A DNA stretch of 64,000 bases from CAZUZS01 sp964624795 (GTDB lineage: Bacteria > Calditrichota > Calditrichia > RBG-13-44-9), in the NCBI GenBank assembly GCA_964624795.1, contig CAZUZS010000001.1, positions 93,772 through 157,771 of the forward strand, written 5' to 3'. The position numbers were made by a program, and so were the translations under genes. Each line of letters starts with the position of its first letter. Positions within the stretch are counted from its first letter, which is position 1. Shown piece by piece: positions 36,155 through 44,999 of this stretch. The notes below the pieces were generated by a model. The model did not search any database and was not told where the DNA came from. It saw only the letters and a list, made by a program, of their open reading frames with translations.

Positions 36155-37675
36155 TTAACTTTCCAGTATGCCCTTCATTTTCGTGTGTGAGAGCTGTTCC
36201 ACCTTCTCATGCAGCGAATTGCCATGACTATCCATGGTAACCACTACCGGGAAATTTTCCACATCGAAATGCCACACTGCTTCCGGACTGCCGAACTGCT
36301 CCAGGTAAACCCCCTTCACTTTCTTAACGCAGCGGGCATAAATTTGGGCGGCTCCGCCAATAGCATGGAAATAAACCGATCCGTGCTCGGCGCAGGCATC
36401 AAGCGTTTTCTTCCCCATTCCACCCTTGCCGATCACCCCGCGTATATTGAAACGTCCCATCACGTCGCCCTGGTAGGGCTCTTCGCGGATGGATGTTGTG
36501 GGACCTGCCGCCATCACCTTGTATTCGTTGCCTTCTTTCACAATTACAGGGCCGCAATGGTAAATGATGCCGCCTTTGATTACATCCAGATCACCACCGT
36601 CGTAAAGATAGCGGTGGACGGCATCCCGGCCGGTAAACATATCGCCGTTCAGCAGCACCACATCACCAACCTTCAACTCGCGGATTTGCGCTTCCGTAAC
36701 AGGCGTATGGAGCACCTTTACATCTTTGGTATCCATGTGCATCTCGGGAAATTGGGAGTAATCTACCTCGAATTCGCCCGGTGTTTGATAGAGCCATTCT
36801 TTCACGGTTCCGTCCGCATTCATCACCATGCCGCGCCTGCGATACGCCCAGCACATGTAAGCAATGCTCACAAAATAGGATGCCGGCAAGCGGTTCAGGT
36901 AGTCAATCTTGATACCCCCCAGCGTAAATTTACCCCCGAATCCCATGGGGCCGATCTCCAGTTCATTTGCTTCCTCCATAATCTGTTCTTCCAGCTTGGC
37001 CAGTTCCGGCAGTGGATTCGTGTCATCCAGCGTGCGCAGCAACTGTTCCTTGGCGTGGGCATAACCGGAGGCCCGGTCGCCTCCAATGCAGACACCCAGA
37101 AAACCCGGGCCGCAGCCTTTTCCCTGCGCCTGGTAAAGCGCATCCAGAATGACTGCGCGAACACCCTCCAGGTCTCGCCCGTACTTTTTCCCATCAATGG
37201 CTCCAGGCAGCTTGTATTGGGAGCTCATATTCTCGCAACCGCCACCTTTGAGAATCAGGCGCACATCCACCTCGTCGCCCCTGCTCTGCTCAAAGTGGAA
37301 TACCGGGCTTCCTTTGCCCAGATTGTTGCCGGTGTTCTTGCCGCTCAGTGAATCCACCGAGTTCTGGCGCAGGTACCCTTTTTCGGTCGCGGTAACCACT
37401 GCTTCCTCAGCCGCTTTGGCGAACAGCAACTGATCATAATTCACCGGGGCTTTCACATAAAAAGTAATGGTGCCGGTATCCTGGCAAATGGGCAGCGAGC
37501 GTTTCTTGGCCAGCCCCACATTTTGGGCAATCATGTCCATCGCCATTTCGGCCATGGATGCTTTTGCCTCCAGGTTTTTTCTCAGGTTGATTACATTTTC
37601 CACGTCCGGCGGCAAAAATGCTGAAGTTCGACGAATCAATTCCAGAAGATTATCACGCAAATTCTCGTAACTCAT
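36155..37675 (-). CDS. Fumarate hydratase, class I (iron-sulfur, fused)
   Basis: A 506-residue iron-sulfur fumarase interconverting fumarate and malate. The alpha region shows LPICQDTGT (first cluster Cys), KGGGCENMSSQYKLPGA and GCGPGFLGVCIGGDRASGY. The beta region (last 200 residues) shows GDVVLLNGDMFTGRDAVHR, CGPVIVKEG, AAGPTTSIREEPYQGDVM and IGKGGMGKKTLDAC. Both regions are in one chain. I chose the ATG at 37675 because AGGAGGT lies eight bases upstream; the longer frame from 37741 adds 22 unconserved residues. The oxygen-sensitive class I enzyme fits an anaerobic or microaerobic lifestyle. Confidence 0.95.
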   Translation of the reverse strand: MSYENLRDNLLELIRRTSAFLPPDVENVINLRKNLEAKASMAEMAMDMIAQNVGLAKKRSLPICQDTGTITFYVKAPVNYDQLLFAKAAEEAVVTATEKGYLRQNSVDSLSGKNTGNNLGKGSPVFHFEQSRGDEVDVRLILKGGGCENMSSQYKLPGAIDGKKYGRDLEGVRAVILDALYQAQGKGCGPGFLGVCIGGDRASGYAHAKEQLLRTLDDTNPLPELAKLEEQIMEEANELEIGPMGFGGKFTLGGIKIDYLNRLPASYFVSIAYMCWAYRRRGMVMNADGTVKEWLYQTPGEFEVDYSQFPEMHMDTKDVKVLHTPVTEAQIRELKVGDVVLLNGDMFTGRDAVHRYLYDGGDLDVIKGGIIYHCGPVIVKEGNEYKVMAAGPTTSIREEPYQGDVMGRFNIRGVIGKGGMGKKTLDACAEHGSVYFHAIGGAAQIYARCVKKVKGVYLEQFGSPEAVWHFDVENFPVVVTMDSHGNSLHEKVEQLSHTKMKGILES

Positions 37676-37927
37676 TTTGTTGACCTCCTGTATATTTTGG
37701 TCTCTTTGAGCATAAATTAACAAATTTTTCAATGAATTCAAGGCTGGAATTATTTGTTTTAAAAGAAATGAGGATTTTCCGAAATAGCTGTGCTGAAATC
37801 TTTAACAGGATTATAGCCAGGACCTTCGCGACTGCCGGCAACAGGCCGGCCTTTTGCATGCTGTGTTTTCTTTTCAGGATTCGTCATTAATTGACTGCCG
37901 GGATCCGCTTCTAATGGAACGGCAGGC

Positions 37928-38839
37928 TCAGAGATTAAAATTCACTGTGAAGCGATGCGCCACACCCAGGTTCTCAGTAAAGGGAGTAAGCGCATAATCG
38001 AAGCGAATTGAGGAGCGCATCACGCCGACTCCGAAACTGAAATCGCGTGCGTCATAACCTTGCAGGAATCCGCTGCGAATGGCGATTTGTTTCCAGAGAA
38101 CGAGTTCCCCGCCCAAATGAAACCGTATATTTTCCTCGGACGGTTTCACCGCATCTGCCGCTAAATTAATGGAGAAGATATTGGAAGTCACGGGCAACCG
38201 GTAGAGCAGACCGACGCGGCCAATCACCGGCAGTTTAGTTTCTTCGGCGCGAAGGGTATTCATCTTCCCCAGGTTTTGGATTACTGCACCCAGGCGCATA
38301 TTGGGAAACGGCAGGCGGTAGGTCAGGCCCAGGTCCACGGCGTACCCAGTAGCTGATTCGACATAGATCTTCTCAAACAGGTATTTTAAAGTGACGCCGA
38401 AATTCAATGAAGGATTCAAGCGACGGGCATACGAAAGGCCGGCAGAAAGATAATGTGCGGAGGTGTTATCCAACGGCTCCGCGGTTGGGGAGTCACCACG
38501 CACTTGTATATCGCCGATATTGAAACTTCTGATATGGAAGCCCCATGCGGATTTGATTTTCACAAAGGCAATTGCCGCAAACTCGCCATTTATTCCTTCA
38601 ATCCATGCATTATGATTGAACAAAACATTGGAATGCGCGGCATTCACGAGGCCGGCAGGATTCCAGAAAGTGGCCGAAGCATCCTCGCTGAGCGCGGTGT
38701 AGGCCTCTCCCATTCCTACTGCCCGGGCATCTACACCGACTTTCAGGAACGACAGGCCGGTTTTGCCTTCGCTTGCGGTGGCAGCAAACAGAACATTTGT
38801 AAAGAGCACGAGCAAAAAAGCGATATATAAGTTTTTCAT
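37928..38839 (-). CDS. PorV/PorQ-like outer-membrane beta-barrel protein
   Basis: A 303-residue barrel protein of the PorV/PorQ (UPF0164) family. A signal peptide (residues 1-20) precedes the family opening GLSFLKVGVDARAVGMGEAY. ASATFWNPAGLVN follows, typical of FadL-like 13- or 14-strand barrels. The C-terminus FTVNFNL has the usual terminal strand. In T9SS organisms PorV shuttles substrates from SprA or scaffolds surface attachment. It is the last of four genes in one direction (42769 to 37928): lipoprotein, T9SS substrate and a second PorV-like protein precede it. Confidence 0.87.
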   Translation of the reverse strand: MKNLYIAFLLVLFTNVLFAATASEGKTGLSFLKVGVDARAVGMGEAYTALSEDASATFWNPAGLVNAAHSNVLFNHNAWIEGINGEFAAIAFVKIKSAWGFHIRSFNIGDIQVRGDSPTAEPLDNTSAHYLSAGLSYARRLNPSLNFGVTLKYLFEKIYVESATGYAVDLGLTYRLPFPNMRLGAVIQNLGKMNTLRAEETKLPVIGRVGLLYRLPVTSNIFSINLAADAVKPSEENIRFHLGGELVLWKQIAIRSGFLQGYDARDFSFGVGVMRSSIRFDYALTPFTENLGVAHRFTVNFNL

Positions 38840-38980
38840 CCTATCCTCAATTGATTTCCTTTTTCTCTGCGAACTTCATAATCCGTTTTGGACTGACTTC
38901 CAGCAAGACCTCATTTCCACCAAAACACTTAGTAAACGCACGATTAAGAAATATAAAATACACTTTGGTTAATTCTATGC

Positions 38981-39916
38981 TTACAGCGCAAACTCCCACG
39001 AAAAAACATGACTGACGCCTTCGTCGATAACGGAATTCACGAAAGCGTAATTCAAAACGGTATTGGTTCCAAATGGCGTGCGGATATTAACGCCGCCGCC
39101 CAACGTCAGATGATCCGCATCATAGCCGATGCGCAGTGCTGCATCGGGGATTACAAATTCCAGCCCGGCATGATTTTTCTCGGTTCCGGCTTTGCTCCAC
39201 TCAAAATCGTAAGCCACCCGTACCCATTTCACCGGGGTGATAAGATAAAAACCGACTTTGCTGGTAAGGGGGAAACTGTTATCGAGGGTCATGCCCTGGT
39301 CAAATATTTTGTCCGTGTTCGACTTCAACTTGGAATTAATATCTTTGAGCTGGTATCCCAACATCAACCATGAATTCACCTTGAACATCAGGCCCAGGTC
39401 GGCGCCCAATCCCTTACCTGTATAGTCGTAGCTGGATTCCTGGTCGGAAATTTTCTCCAGCAGGTATTTGGCGCTTACCCCGGCGCTGAGCCGCCCGGGA
39501 ATGAGCATGGCACCGAACGAAAAGTAAATGGCATGAAGTCCGTTATTGATATTGCCGGTCTGCACACCGCGGGAATCGTACCCCATGATATCCCCCACGC
39601 CGCTGTAGATCCAACCGGCAGAAAATCCCGCTTCCGGCTTAATAGGCGCAGAAATTCCAGCGTAAAAAAACCGCCGGTCCAACGAAAGAAAGCTGTAGGA
39701 AAAATTTGCTGCAAAACTTTTGAGATAAGGCAGCCCGGCAGGATTGTAGTAAGCTCCGAATCCATGCTCTGGAGATGCAACCTGCGCATTGCCCATGGCA
39801 ATACCGCGAGCTCCCAGGCCGATTCGGAGAAAAGACCCGGCGTATCCGCCGTTGCCTTCCGCCTGGCACATTGTGATTAAACCGGTTGCCAATAGAACAA
39901 GAATAAATTTCCGCAT
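38981..39916 (-). CDS. PorV/PorQ-like outer-membrane beta-barrel protein (second copy)
   Basis: A 311-residue relative of the adjacent barrel gene. A signal peptide ends near ITMCQA, followed by GSFLRIGLGARGIAMGNAQ and FGAYYNPAGLPYL. The C-terminus VFSWEFAL is a terminal strand. The two copies are diverged enough to suggest ancient duplication or separate substrates. GAGGAAAA precedes the ATG. It lies 141 bases upstream of the other copy and directly downstream of a secreted BNR-type protein, suggesting it helps export or attach that protein. Confidence 0.86.
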   Translation of the reverse strand: MRKFILVLLATGLITMCQAEGNGGYAGSFLRIGLGARGIAMGNAQVASPEHGFGAYYNPAGLPYLKSFAANFSYSFLSLDRRFFYAGISAPIKPEAGFSAGWIYSGVGDIMGYDSRGVQTGNINNGLHAIYFSFGAMLIPGRLSAGVSAKYLLEKISDQESSYDYTGKGLGADLGLMFKVNSWLMLGYQLKDINSKLKSNTDKIFDQGMTLDNSFPLTSKVGFYLITPVKWVRVAYDFEWSKAGTEKNHAGLEFVIPDAALRIGYDADHLTLGGGVNIRTPFGTNTVLNYAFVNSVIDEGVSHVFSWEFAL

Positions 39917-40042
39917 TCAATTTTCCTCAATCTTGTATTTAAACGATCTCGCAATTCATTTCACCTCGCGGGGTCGGCTTCTTCTGCACCAAACTTCCGC
40001 TTCCAGGTGCTACTCCCACATGAGTGCAGGTGATGACCTTCT

Positions 40043-40077
40043 TCTTCTAACTTCTGACTTCTGACTTCTTACTTCCC
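40043..40077. repeat. Heptamer tandem repeat (ACTTCTG)n
   Basis: Five consecutive 7-mers (one partial) of ACTTCTG/ACTTCTT/ACTTCCC type occupy the gap between the second PorV-like gene and the BNR gene. The same motif on the other strand (AGAAGT, GGAAGT) recurs at 56484-56511 and at the assembly gap at 56742-56761. Confidence 0.75.
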
Positions 40078-40079
40078 AC

Positions 40080-41573
40080 TTAATTGATAACCACAACCTT
40101 ACCCCACTCTACCTTTCCTTCCACTTCGGCGCGGAAGAAATAGACCCCGTTATCAACCATTCTGCCGTTGTTGTCCCGTCCGTCCCAGTGGGCGGAACGG
40201 TTTAAGGTGTTCTGATCCGGCGCGCTTTCCGCCTCATTAATAGTGGTGACTTTTTCCAGCGCAAAATTGTAGATTTCAATTTTTACGTTGCCGGCATGTG
40301 AAATATTATATTGGAAGCGGACAAAATCCCCTCGCGCCGGTGAAAACGGATTGGGATAAGCGTAAACCGATGGATCGGGTCTGGCAATCGTGGAAACAAA
40401 GCTCCTGTAAACTGTCCACTGGTAACCGTTATCATCGGTGGAGGCGAGGCCGTCAGCGCTGCCAACCCACAGGCGATGCGAAGCGTCATTCAGCGGCGAG
40501 GTAGCAACAGAATAAAATTTCTCGGTCAGGATTTGCTCGCCGTTCACGTGATCCACGATTGGCGGGAACAGATACCAATTCTGCCCGCCGTCGACAGACT
40601 TGAACACGCCCTTCTCGGTTGCCACATAAACGACCGAGTCATAAAACGCGATGCTCCGGGCGAACGTGCCGTCGCTCAGTTCGTCCACCAGGAAATTCTG
40701 CCATGTTCGGCCACCGTCCAGCGTGCGGCTTACCGAGTTAAATTCGTCTCCGCCGGTAGTGAGAGTCACAGCCCAGACGCTTTGGTCCCATCGGTTGTAT
40801 GCCATTGCGATCACCCAGTTGCCGGAAATGCCGCCCGGCTCCGGCACCTGGTCATCACCTACTTTGAATTGTTCCCAAGTCTGTCCCCCGTCCGTGGATT
40901 TGCTAATACCGCCGGCGGTTCCGACCCAAATGTTGTGATTTTCCGCCAAAACCGAAAAGCCGCGATGGTTCAGGTAATCGCCGGCACTGAAAGGCTTTCC
41001 GTCAGTGGTAATCACCTCCCAGGTCTGGCCCTTGTCCAGCGAGCGACGTACGCCGCCGCCAAAACTGGCTATCCACACCTGGGTATCCAGCGAAGCGATG
41101 TCGAAGGTAATGTTCTGCACGCGCGTGGTGGTGGGTTTCATCCCCCCCATGGTATCGGTGCGGGCATCTATCGGCTGCGGAATATACACCCATTCCTGGC
41201 TGCCGGGAGAAAGATAACGCAAGCCACCGCCAATGGAAAGCGACTGGTCGCCCTGCACGGTGGTGTCGTAGCCGGTGGCAATCCAGAGTGTGCCGTTGGG
41301 TCCCAGCGTGAGGGCAGATATTCCGCCCCGGCCACCGTATTCGGCGGGGGTAGCACTCTGCCACGATGCTCCGTTATCGGCGGTTATGCTAAGCCCATAG
41401 CCGGTTCCGGCATAGAGAGTGGAATCGTTCCACAACAGATCGGTGATGCCATTACCCACCAGGCCGTTGCGATCCGGTTCGCTGCCCTGGAGATGATAAT
41501 CCATGAGCACCTGTCCATAGCCGATGGCGGTTACAGAAAAAATGAGGAGCAACAAAAAAATTCGATATTTCAT
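40080..41573 (-). CDS. Secreted BNR/sialidase-like repeat protein with T9SS C-terminal domain
   Basis: A protein of 497 residues from the ATG at 41573 (507 from a GTG at 41603). A signal peptide (MKYRIFLLLLIFSVTAIGYG) is followed by BNR-type propeller repeats: SADNGASWQSATP, RSLDKGQTWEVIT, STDGGQTWEQF, TLDGGRTWQNF, SVDGGQNWYLF and TDDNGYQWTVY. The last 90 residues are a T9SS type A sorting domain (YPNPFSPARGDFVRFQY, NGVYFFRAEVEG, GKVVVIN). The protein should cross the outer membrane through SprA and be anchored or released at the surface. It is the second gene of the four-gene PorV cluster, five bases after a lipoprotein. Confidence 0.88.
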   Translation of the reverse strand: MKYRIFLLLLIFSVTAIGYGQVLMDYHLQGSEPDRNGLVGNGITDLLWNDSTLYAGTGYGLSITADNGASWQSATPAEYGGRGGISALTLGPNGTLWIATGYDTTVQGDQSLSIGGGLRYLSPGSQEWVYIPQPIDARTDTMGGMKPTTTRVQNITFDIASLDTQVWIASFGGGVRRSLDKGQTWEVITTDGKPFSAGDYLNHRGFSVLAENHNIWVGTAGGISKSTDGGQTWEQFKVGDDQVPEPGGISGNWVIAMAYNRWDQSVWAVTLTTGGDEFNSVSRTLDGGRTWQNFLVDELSDGTFARSIAFYDSVVYVATEKGVFKSVDGGQNWYLFPPIVDHVNGEQILTEKFYSVATSPLNDASHRLWVGSADGLASTDDNGYQWTVYRSFVSTIARPDPSVYAYPNPFSPARGDFVRFQYNISHAGNVKIEIYNFALEKVTTINEAESAPDQNTLNRSAHWDGRDNNGRMVDNGVYFFRAEVEGKVEWGKVVVIN

Positions 41574-41608
41574 TCTATTCTCGCTTGCCAGTTTGGATTT
41601 CACAAATA

Positions 41609-42769
41609 TTAAAATACACGAATCGTATCAACAGATCCGGTGGTGAGCTGGTTCACCAGGTCTTCTGCAAAGAAATGAAATTTGTAATCGCCGCCGGGAG
41701 TGCCGGCGGGGAGAAAAATTGTTAGCGTATAAGTACCATCACCTGCAACATCGTCGCCAACCGCGGCTGAGTTATTCGGATCATACGGCAATCCGTTATC
41801 ATACATGGTAAATGGATTGTTGGTCGCGGCGCTATCATTCGGCAAATACGCATTAAAATAGACATCTTTGACATCCGCAAGGGTCTGCGCATCGCTCACG
41901 TGAACTGTAATTTTGGCACTTACAGCACCAGTCGACGGGACAATGAGCGTATCCGGAACAAAATCGTCCGAGAGGACCGGCGGTGTGTTGGTTATCAAAA
42001 CATTCGAGAGCAACGCCTTCGACGTATCGCCGAACGTGTCCTGCGCATAGAATTTGAGGCTGTAATCTCCTTTTTTCCCCGCCGCGTAGCTGGAATCGAT
42101 TGTCTTGCTGAATACCGGCGAATTGTCCATTGGGTTGAAAAGCGTATCACGGAATGCCAGAAAGCTGGTGCCGGCTTCATATCCCTCGATCAAAGCCCAG
42201 CGGACGTCTGCCAGTCCGTCGTTGTCGTTTACAGTGACTGAAATAGTGGTAGGCAGCATCCCATCCGGAATACTGTCGGGGAATACGAAACTCAACACTT
42301 CCGGCGGCTGGTTGGGAAATATTTTCAGAGATTGCGGAGAACTCTCAAGCTCACTGCCATCTTTCGCGACTGCCAGAACGGTTGCCGAAAATGTGCCGCT
42401 GAGCGAACTCTCCCACTGCTGATCGGGTGTGATTTCGGCAGTGTAAATCTGATCTAAAGCGACCACATCGCCGGAGGCCGGATTTATCGCACCACCATCA
42501 TCATACAGCATAACGGTGTCAACTCCCTGGCCGGTAAAATCCGGCAGCAGCATTTCCACCCGTTGAATCCCGGCAGATGCGTCCGGGTGGGTCACTTTCG
42601 CGGTCAGCAGCACCGGCTTGGACGAGAGTGTGCTAAGTACTTCGGGAATGTCGACTTCCTGAATGGCAAAGGGAGAAGGTGATATAACCACACCTTTCTC
42701 CTCTTCACAGGAAATTATGAGAAAAATTAATCCCAAAATAATAAAGGATGTAAACAAGATTTTTTTCAT
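41609..42769 (-). CDS. Lipoprotein with Ig-like repeats
   Basis: A 386-residue predicted lipoprotein. The signal (MKKILFTSFIILGLIFLIISC) ends at a lipidated Cys followed by acidic residues (EEEKG). The mature part contains three Ig-like repeats, each with a phrase such as VMLYDDGGAINPASGDVVA and FTMYDNGLPYDPNNSAA. CAGGAG lies before the ATG. Overlap with the following BNR gene is minimal (five bases between), so they are likely cotranscribed. It may be a surface partner for that secreted protein. Confidence 0.83.
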   Translation of the reverse strand: MKKILFTSFIILGLIFLIISCEEEKGVVISPSPFAIQEVDIPEVLSTLSSKPVLLTAKVTHPDASAGIQRVEMLLPDFTGQGVDTVMLYDDGGAINPASGDVVALDQIYTAEITPDQQWESSLSGTFSATVLAVAKDGSELESSPQSLKIFPNQPPEVLSFVFPDSIPDGMLPTTISVTVNDNDGLADVRWALIEGYEAGTSFLAFRDTLFNPMDNSPVFSKTIDSSYAAGKKGDYSLKFYAQDTFGDTSKALLSNVLITNTPPVLSDDFVPDTLIVPSTGAVSAKITVHVSDAQTLADVKDVYFNAYLPNDSAATNNPFTMYDNGLPYDPNNSAAVGDDVAGDGTYTLTIFLPAGTPGGDYKFHFFAEDLVNQLTTGSVDTIRVF

Positions 42770-42882
42770 TCGCTGCTCCTGAAATATCTATCGGGCCTGT
42801 AACCCGTGTTTTGTTTATTTTTTTTCAAATGAAGTCGCCGCCCGGCGCCTGCTGCAATTTGCTGATTGCCAGCGGAGCGGTC

Positions 42883-43740
42883 CTATTCCCCCGTCTTTTC
42901 AAATATAAGTGCGATCCACTCGTTTTCCTGCTGTTTTTCGACAAGCAAAAGCTGCCGGGGCTTTTGGCGAAGAACGGTTTTTTCATCGCTGTCCAGAAGC
43001 CCGGAAAGCACCAGCCGGCCTCCCTTTTGCGTCTTTTCGGCCAGCAACGAAAACATGTCGAGCAGGACATTGCGGTTGATGTTGGCCAGCACCAGTCCAA
43101 ACTCGCCAGCCGGAATTACCGACTGATCGCCAATCCGGAATTCGATGCCGTCTGTGTGATTTAGCTCCAGATTATGGTAAGCATTTTCAATGGCTTCTGG
43201 CTCTATATCAAATCCAAAAACAGAAACTGCACCAAGTTTTCGTGCAAGAATGGAAAGAATGCCCGACCCCGATCCGGCATCCAGCACCGTATCGCCTTTG
43301 CGCACGTATTTCTCCACCGCCCGGATCATCAGGCGGGTGCTTTCGTGCCCGCCGGTGCCAAACGCCATCTGCGGATCGATGATAATCACCGTCTCACCGG
43401 CAGCGACTTCCGGTAAATCCCAGGGGGGCGCGACCCAGATTTTTTCTCCCACCTTCAGCGGCCGGAAATGTTTTTTCCACTCGCTGTTCCAGTCGCTTGC
43501 CGGCAGCGGCGTGATTGCCACCTGGTCTGGATGCAGGCCGGGGTGGATTGCCTGAAGGCGATCCATGAGCGATGACAAGTTGTTCTCCCCGAATTCAGCC
43601 GGGAAATAGGCCAACCAGGTATCGGCGGAAAATTCCTCGATCCCCAGGCACCCTGTCTCAAATAGCACTGCCGGCAGCATTTCCGGGTCAAAACCGTTTA
43701 TCCCCAGCCGGATTTTCAGATAACTTTTATTTTCTGCCAT
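42883..43740 (-). CDS. prmA: Ribosomal protein L11 methyltransferase
   Basis: A 285-residue SAM-dependent enzyme that trimethylates ribosomal protein L11. An N-terminal substrate domain precedes the methyltransferase core. PrmA features are MAFGTGGHESTRLMIRA, LDAGSGSGILSILARKLG (SAM-binding motif I, about residues 155-172) and GLVLANINRNVLLDM. A GTG codon at 43743 directly precedes the ATG at 43740; both lie near AAAGG, and I chose the ATG. Confidence 0.95.
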   Translation of the reverse strand: MAENKSYLKIRLGINGFDPEMLPAVLFETGCLGIEEFSADTWLAYFPAEFGENNLSSLMDRLQAIHPGLHPDQVAITPLPASDWNSEWKKHFRPLKVGEKIWVAPPWDLPEVAAGETVIIIDPQMAFGTGGHESTRLMIRAVEKYVRKGDTVLDAGSGSGILSILARKLGAVSVFGFDIEPEAIENAYHNLELNHTDGIEFRIGDQSVIPAGEFGLVLANINRNVLLDMFSLLAEKTQKGGRLVLSGLLDSDEKTVLRQKPRQLLLVEKQQENEWIALIFEKTGE

Positions 43741-43995
43741 CACCTTTGGTCAGCCTTTTTATGCTCTCAGGATTTCCATCCGCTGCTGCGCGTCCTTTTC
43801 ATCCAAAAATACTTACCTTCCCGGAATGTGCAAAGTAACCCTCATGAGTGATCGCTGGAATGTCGCTTAAAATTTGCGAATGCTTAAGCAACAGACCACC
43901 GTCCGGGAAGGCGGGTAATATTACAATTTTCAATATGTTTGTTTAACAATCCTTCCAAATGGAAATTACTTGGAGCGGCGCAAATCACCGCCCAA

Positions 43996-44961
43996 TTATG
44001 GCTTCAAATTATAAATAACGCCGTTCAGCACATCACCGACCGCCTTTAAGCTGGCCGGACTGCACTTGTCGGCAGTATCCCCCAGCGTGTGCCATGCGGG
44101 ATAATCGAAATCGATAAGATCAATAGCGCGGATGCCGCCCTGGTTTAGCACAACATGATCGTCAAAAATGTAGCCGTTGATTTCCCGGCTGAACTGGTAC
44201 ACCCCCAACCGTTCGGCTTCTCCCCACACAAGATCCACTACGTCTGGGGCGTATTGCTCGGAGTATCCTTCCACCGGGATGCGCAGATCCGCATCGCCGA
44301 TCATATCCAGCAAAATCGCAAAACGCGGGTAAAACCCGGCGTGATTGTCCGCGAAGTAGCGGGAACCGAGGCAGTAATTATCCAGATCACCTTCTTTGCC
44401 ATAGTCCTCACCATCGAAAAGAACGATGTCGACGCCCACCGGCGGCGCGCTTGCCTGCATCAGACGGGCAAGCTCCATCAAAACCGCTACCCCGCTGCCA
44501 CCATCGTTGGCACCCAGAATCGGCTTGTCGGCGTTCGCGGGTGTGTCGCGGTCCGCAAACGGCCGGGTGTCCCAGTGTGCACACAATATAATGCGCGAGA
44601 GGTTGTCGGGATTGAAAGAACCGATTATGTTGGACATCGTCAATGTTATTCCTTTTTCCGCATCGTAATGCATGAATGGCTGCAAGACGGTTTTTGCACC
44701 GCGCAGCTCAAGCTCGCCCTTTAATAGAGCGAGCGCTGCATCGTGGCCGGGGGAGCCCGGATTTCGCGGACCGAGATCGGTCTGTTTCACCAGCCATTGG
44801 TAAGCTCGCTGCCCATCGAATTCATTGATGTTGGACGCAGCCTGCACGCCGGTCAAAAAAGCCAGAAGAAGAAACACCAAAACGAAAGATAGCTTTGTTG
44901 CAAAATTGTATTTCAGCGCCGGATAAATGCTGCTGCTTGTTTTTTTTCGCATTTTTTTCAT
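43996..44961 (-). CDS. M28-family zinc peptidase (glutaminyl cyclase-like)
   Basis: A 321-residue exported protein of peptidase family M28. The N-terminus is long and basic before a hydrophobic segment (LSFVLVFLLLAFLTGVQAA), a signal peptide or anchor. Zinc ligands appear in CAHWDTRPFAD, GANDGGSGVAVLMELARL and LFDGEDYGKEGD, with LDMIGDADL and the C-terminal WHTLGDTADKCS. The GDADL and YQWLVKQTDLGPR regions resemble glutaminyl-peptide cyclotransferases, which share the fold, so either aminopeptidase or cyclase activity is possible. N-terminal pyroglutamate formation is known to mature Bacteroidota exported proteins. Confidence 0.88.
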   Translation of the reverse strand: MKKMRKKTSSSIYPALKYNFATKLSFVLVFLLLAFLTGVQAASNINEFDGQRAYQWLVKQTDLGPRNPGSPGHDAALALLKGELELRGAKTVLQPFMHYDAEKGITLTMSNIIGSFNPDNLSRIILCAHWDTRPFADRDTPANADKPILGANDGGSGVAVLMELARLMQASAPPVGVDIVLFDGEDYGKEGDLDNYCLGSRYFADNHAGFYPRFAILLDMIGDADLRIPVEGYSEQYAPDVVDLVWGEAERLGVYQFSREINGYIFDDHVVLNQGGIRAIDLIDFDYPAWHTLGDTADKCSPASLKAVGDVLNGVIYNLKP

Positions 44962-44999
44962 AAATAAATTCTCTTTATTCCGAAATTTGTACCGTTGTG

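Noticed and set aside
36209..37351. A 380-residue plus-strand frame
   Set aside because: It is antisense to the class I fumarase gene, which has clear iron-sulfur motifs.
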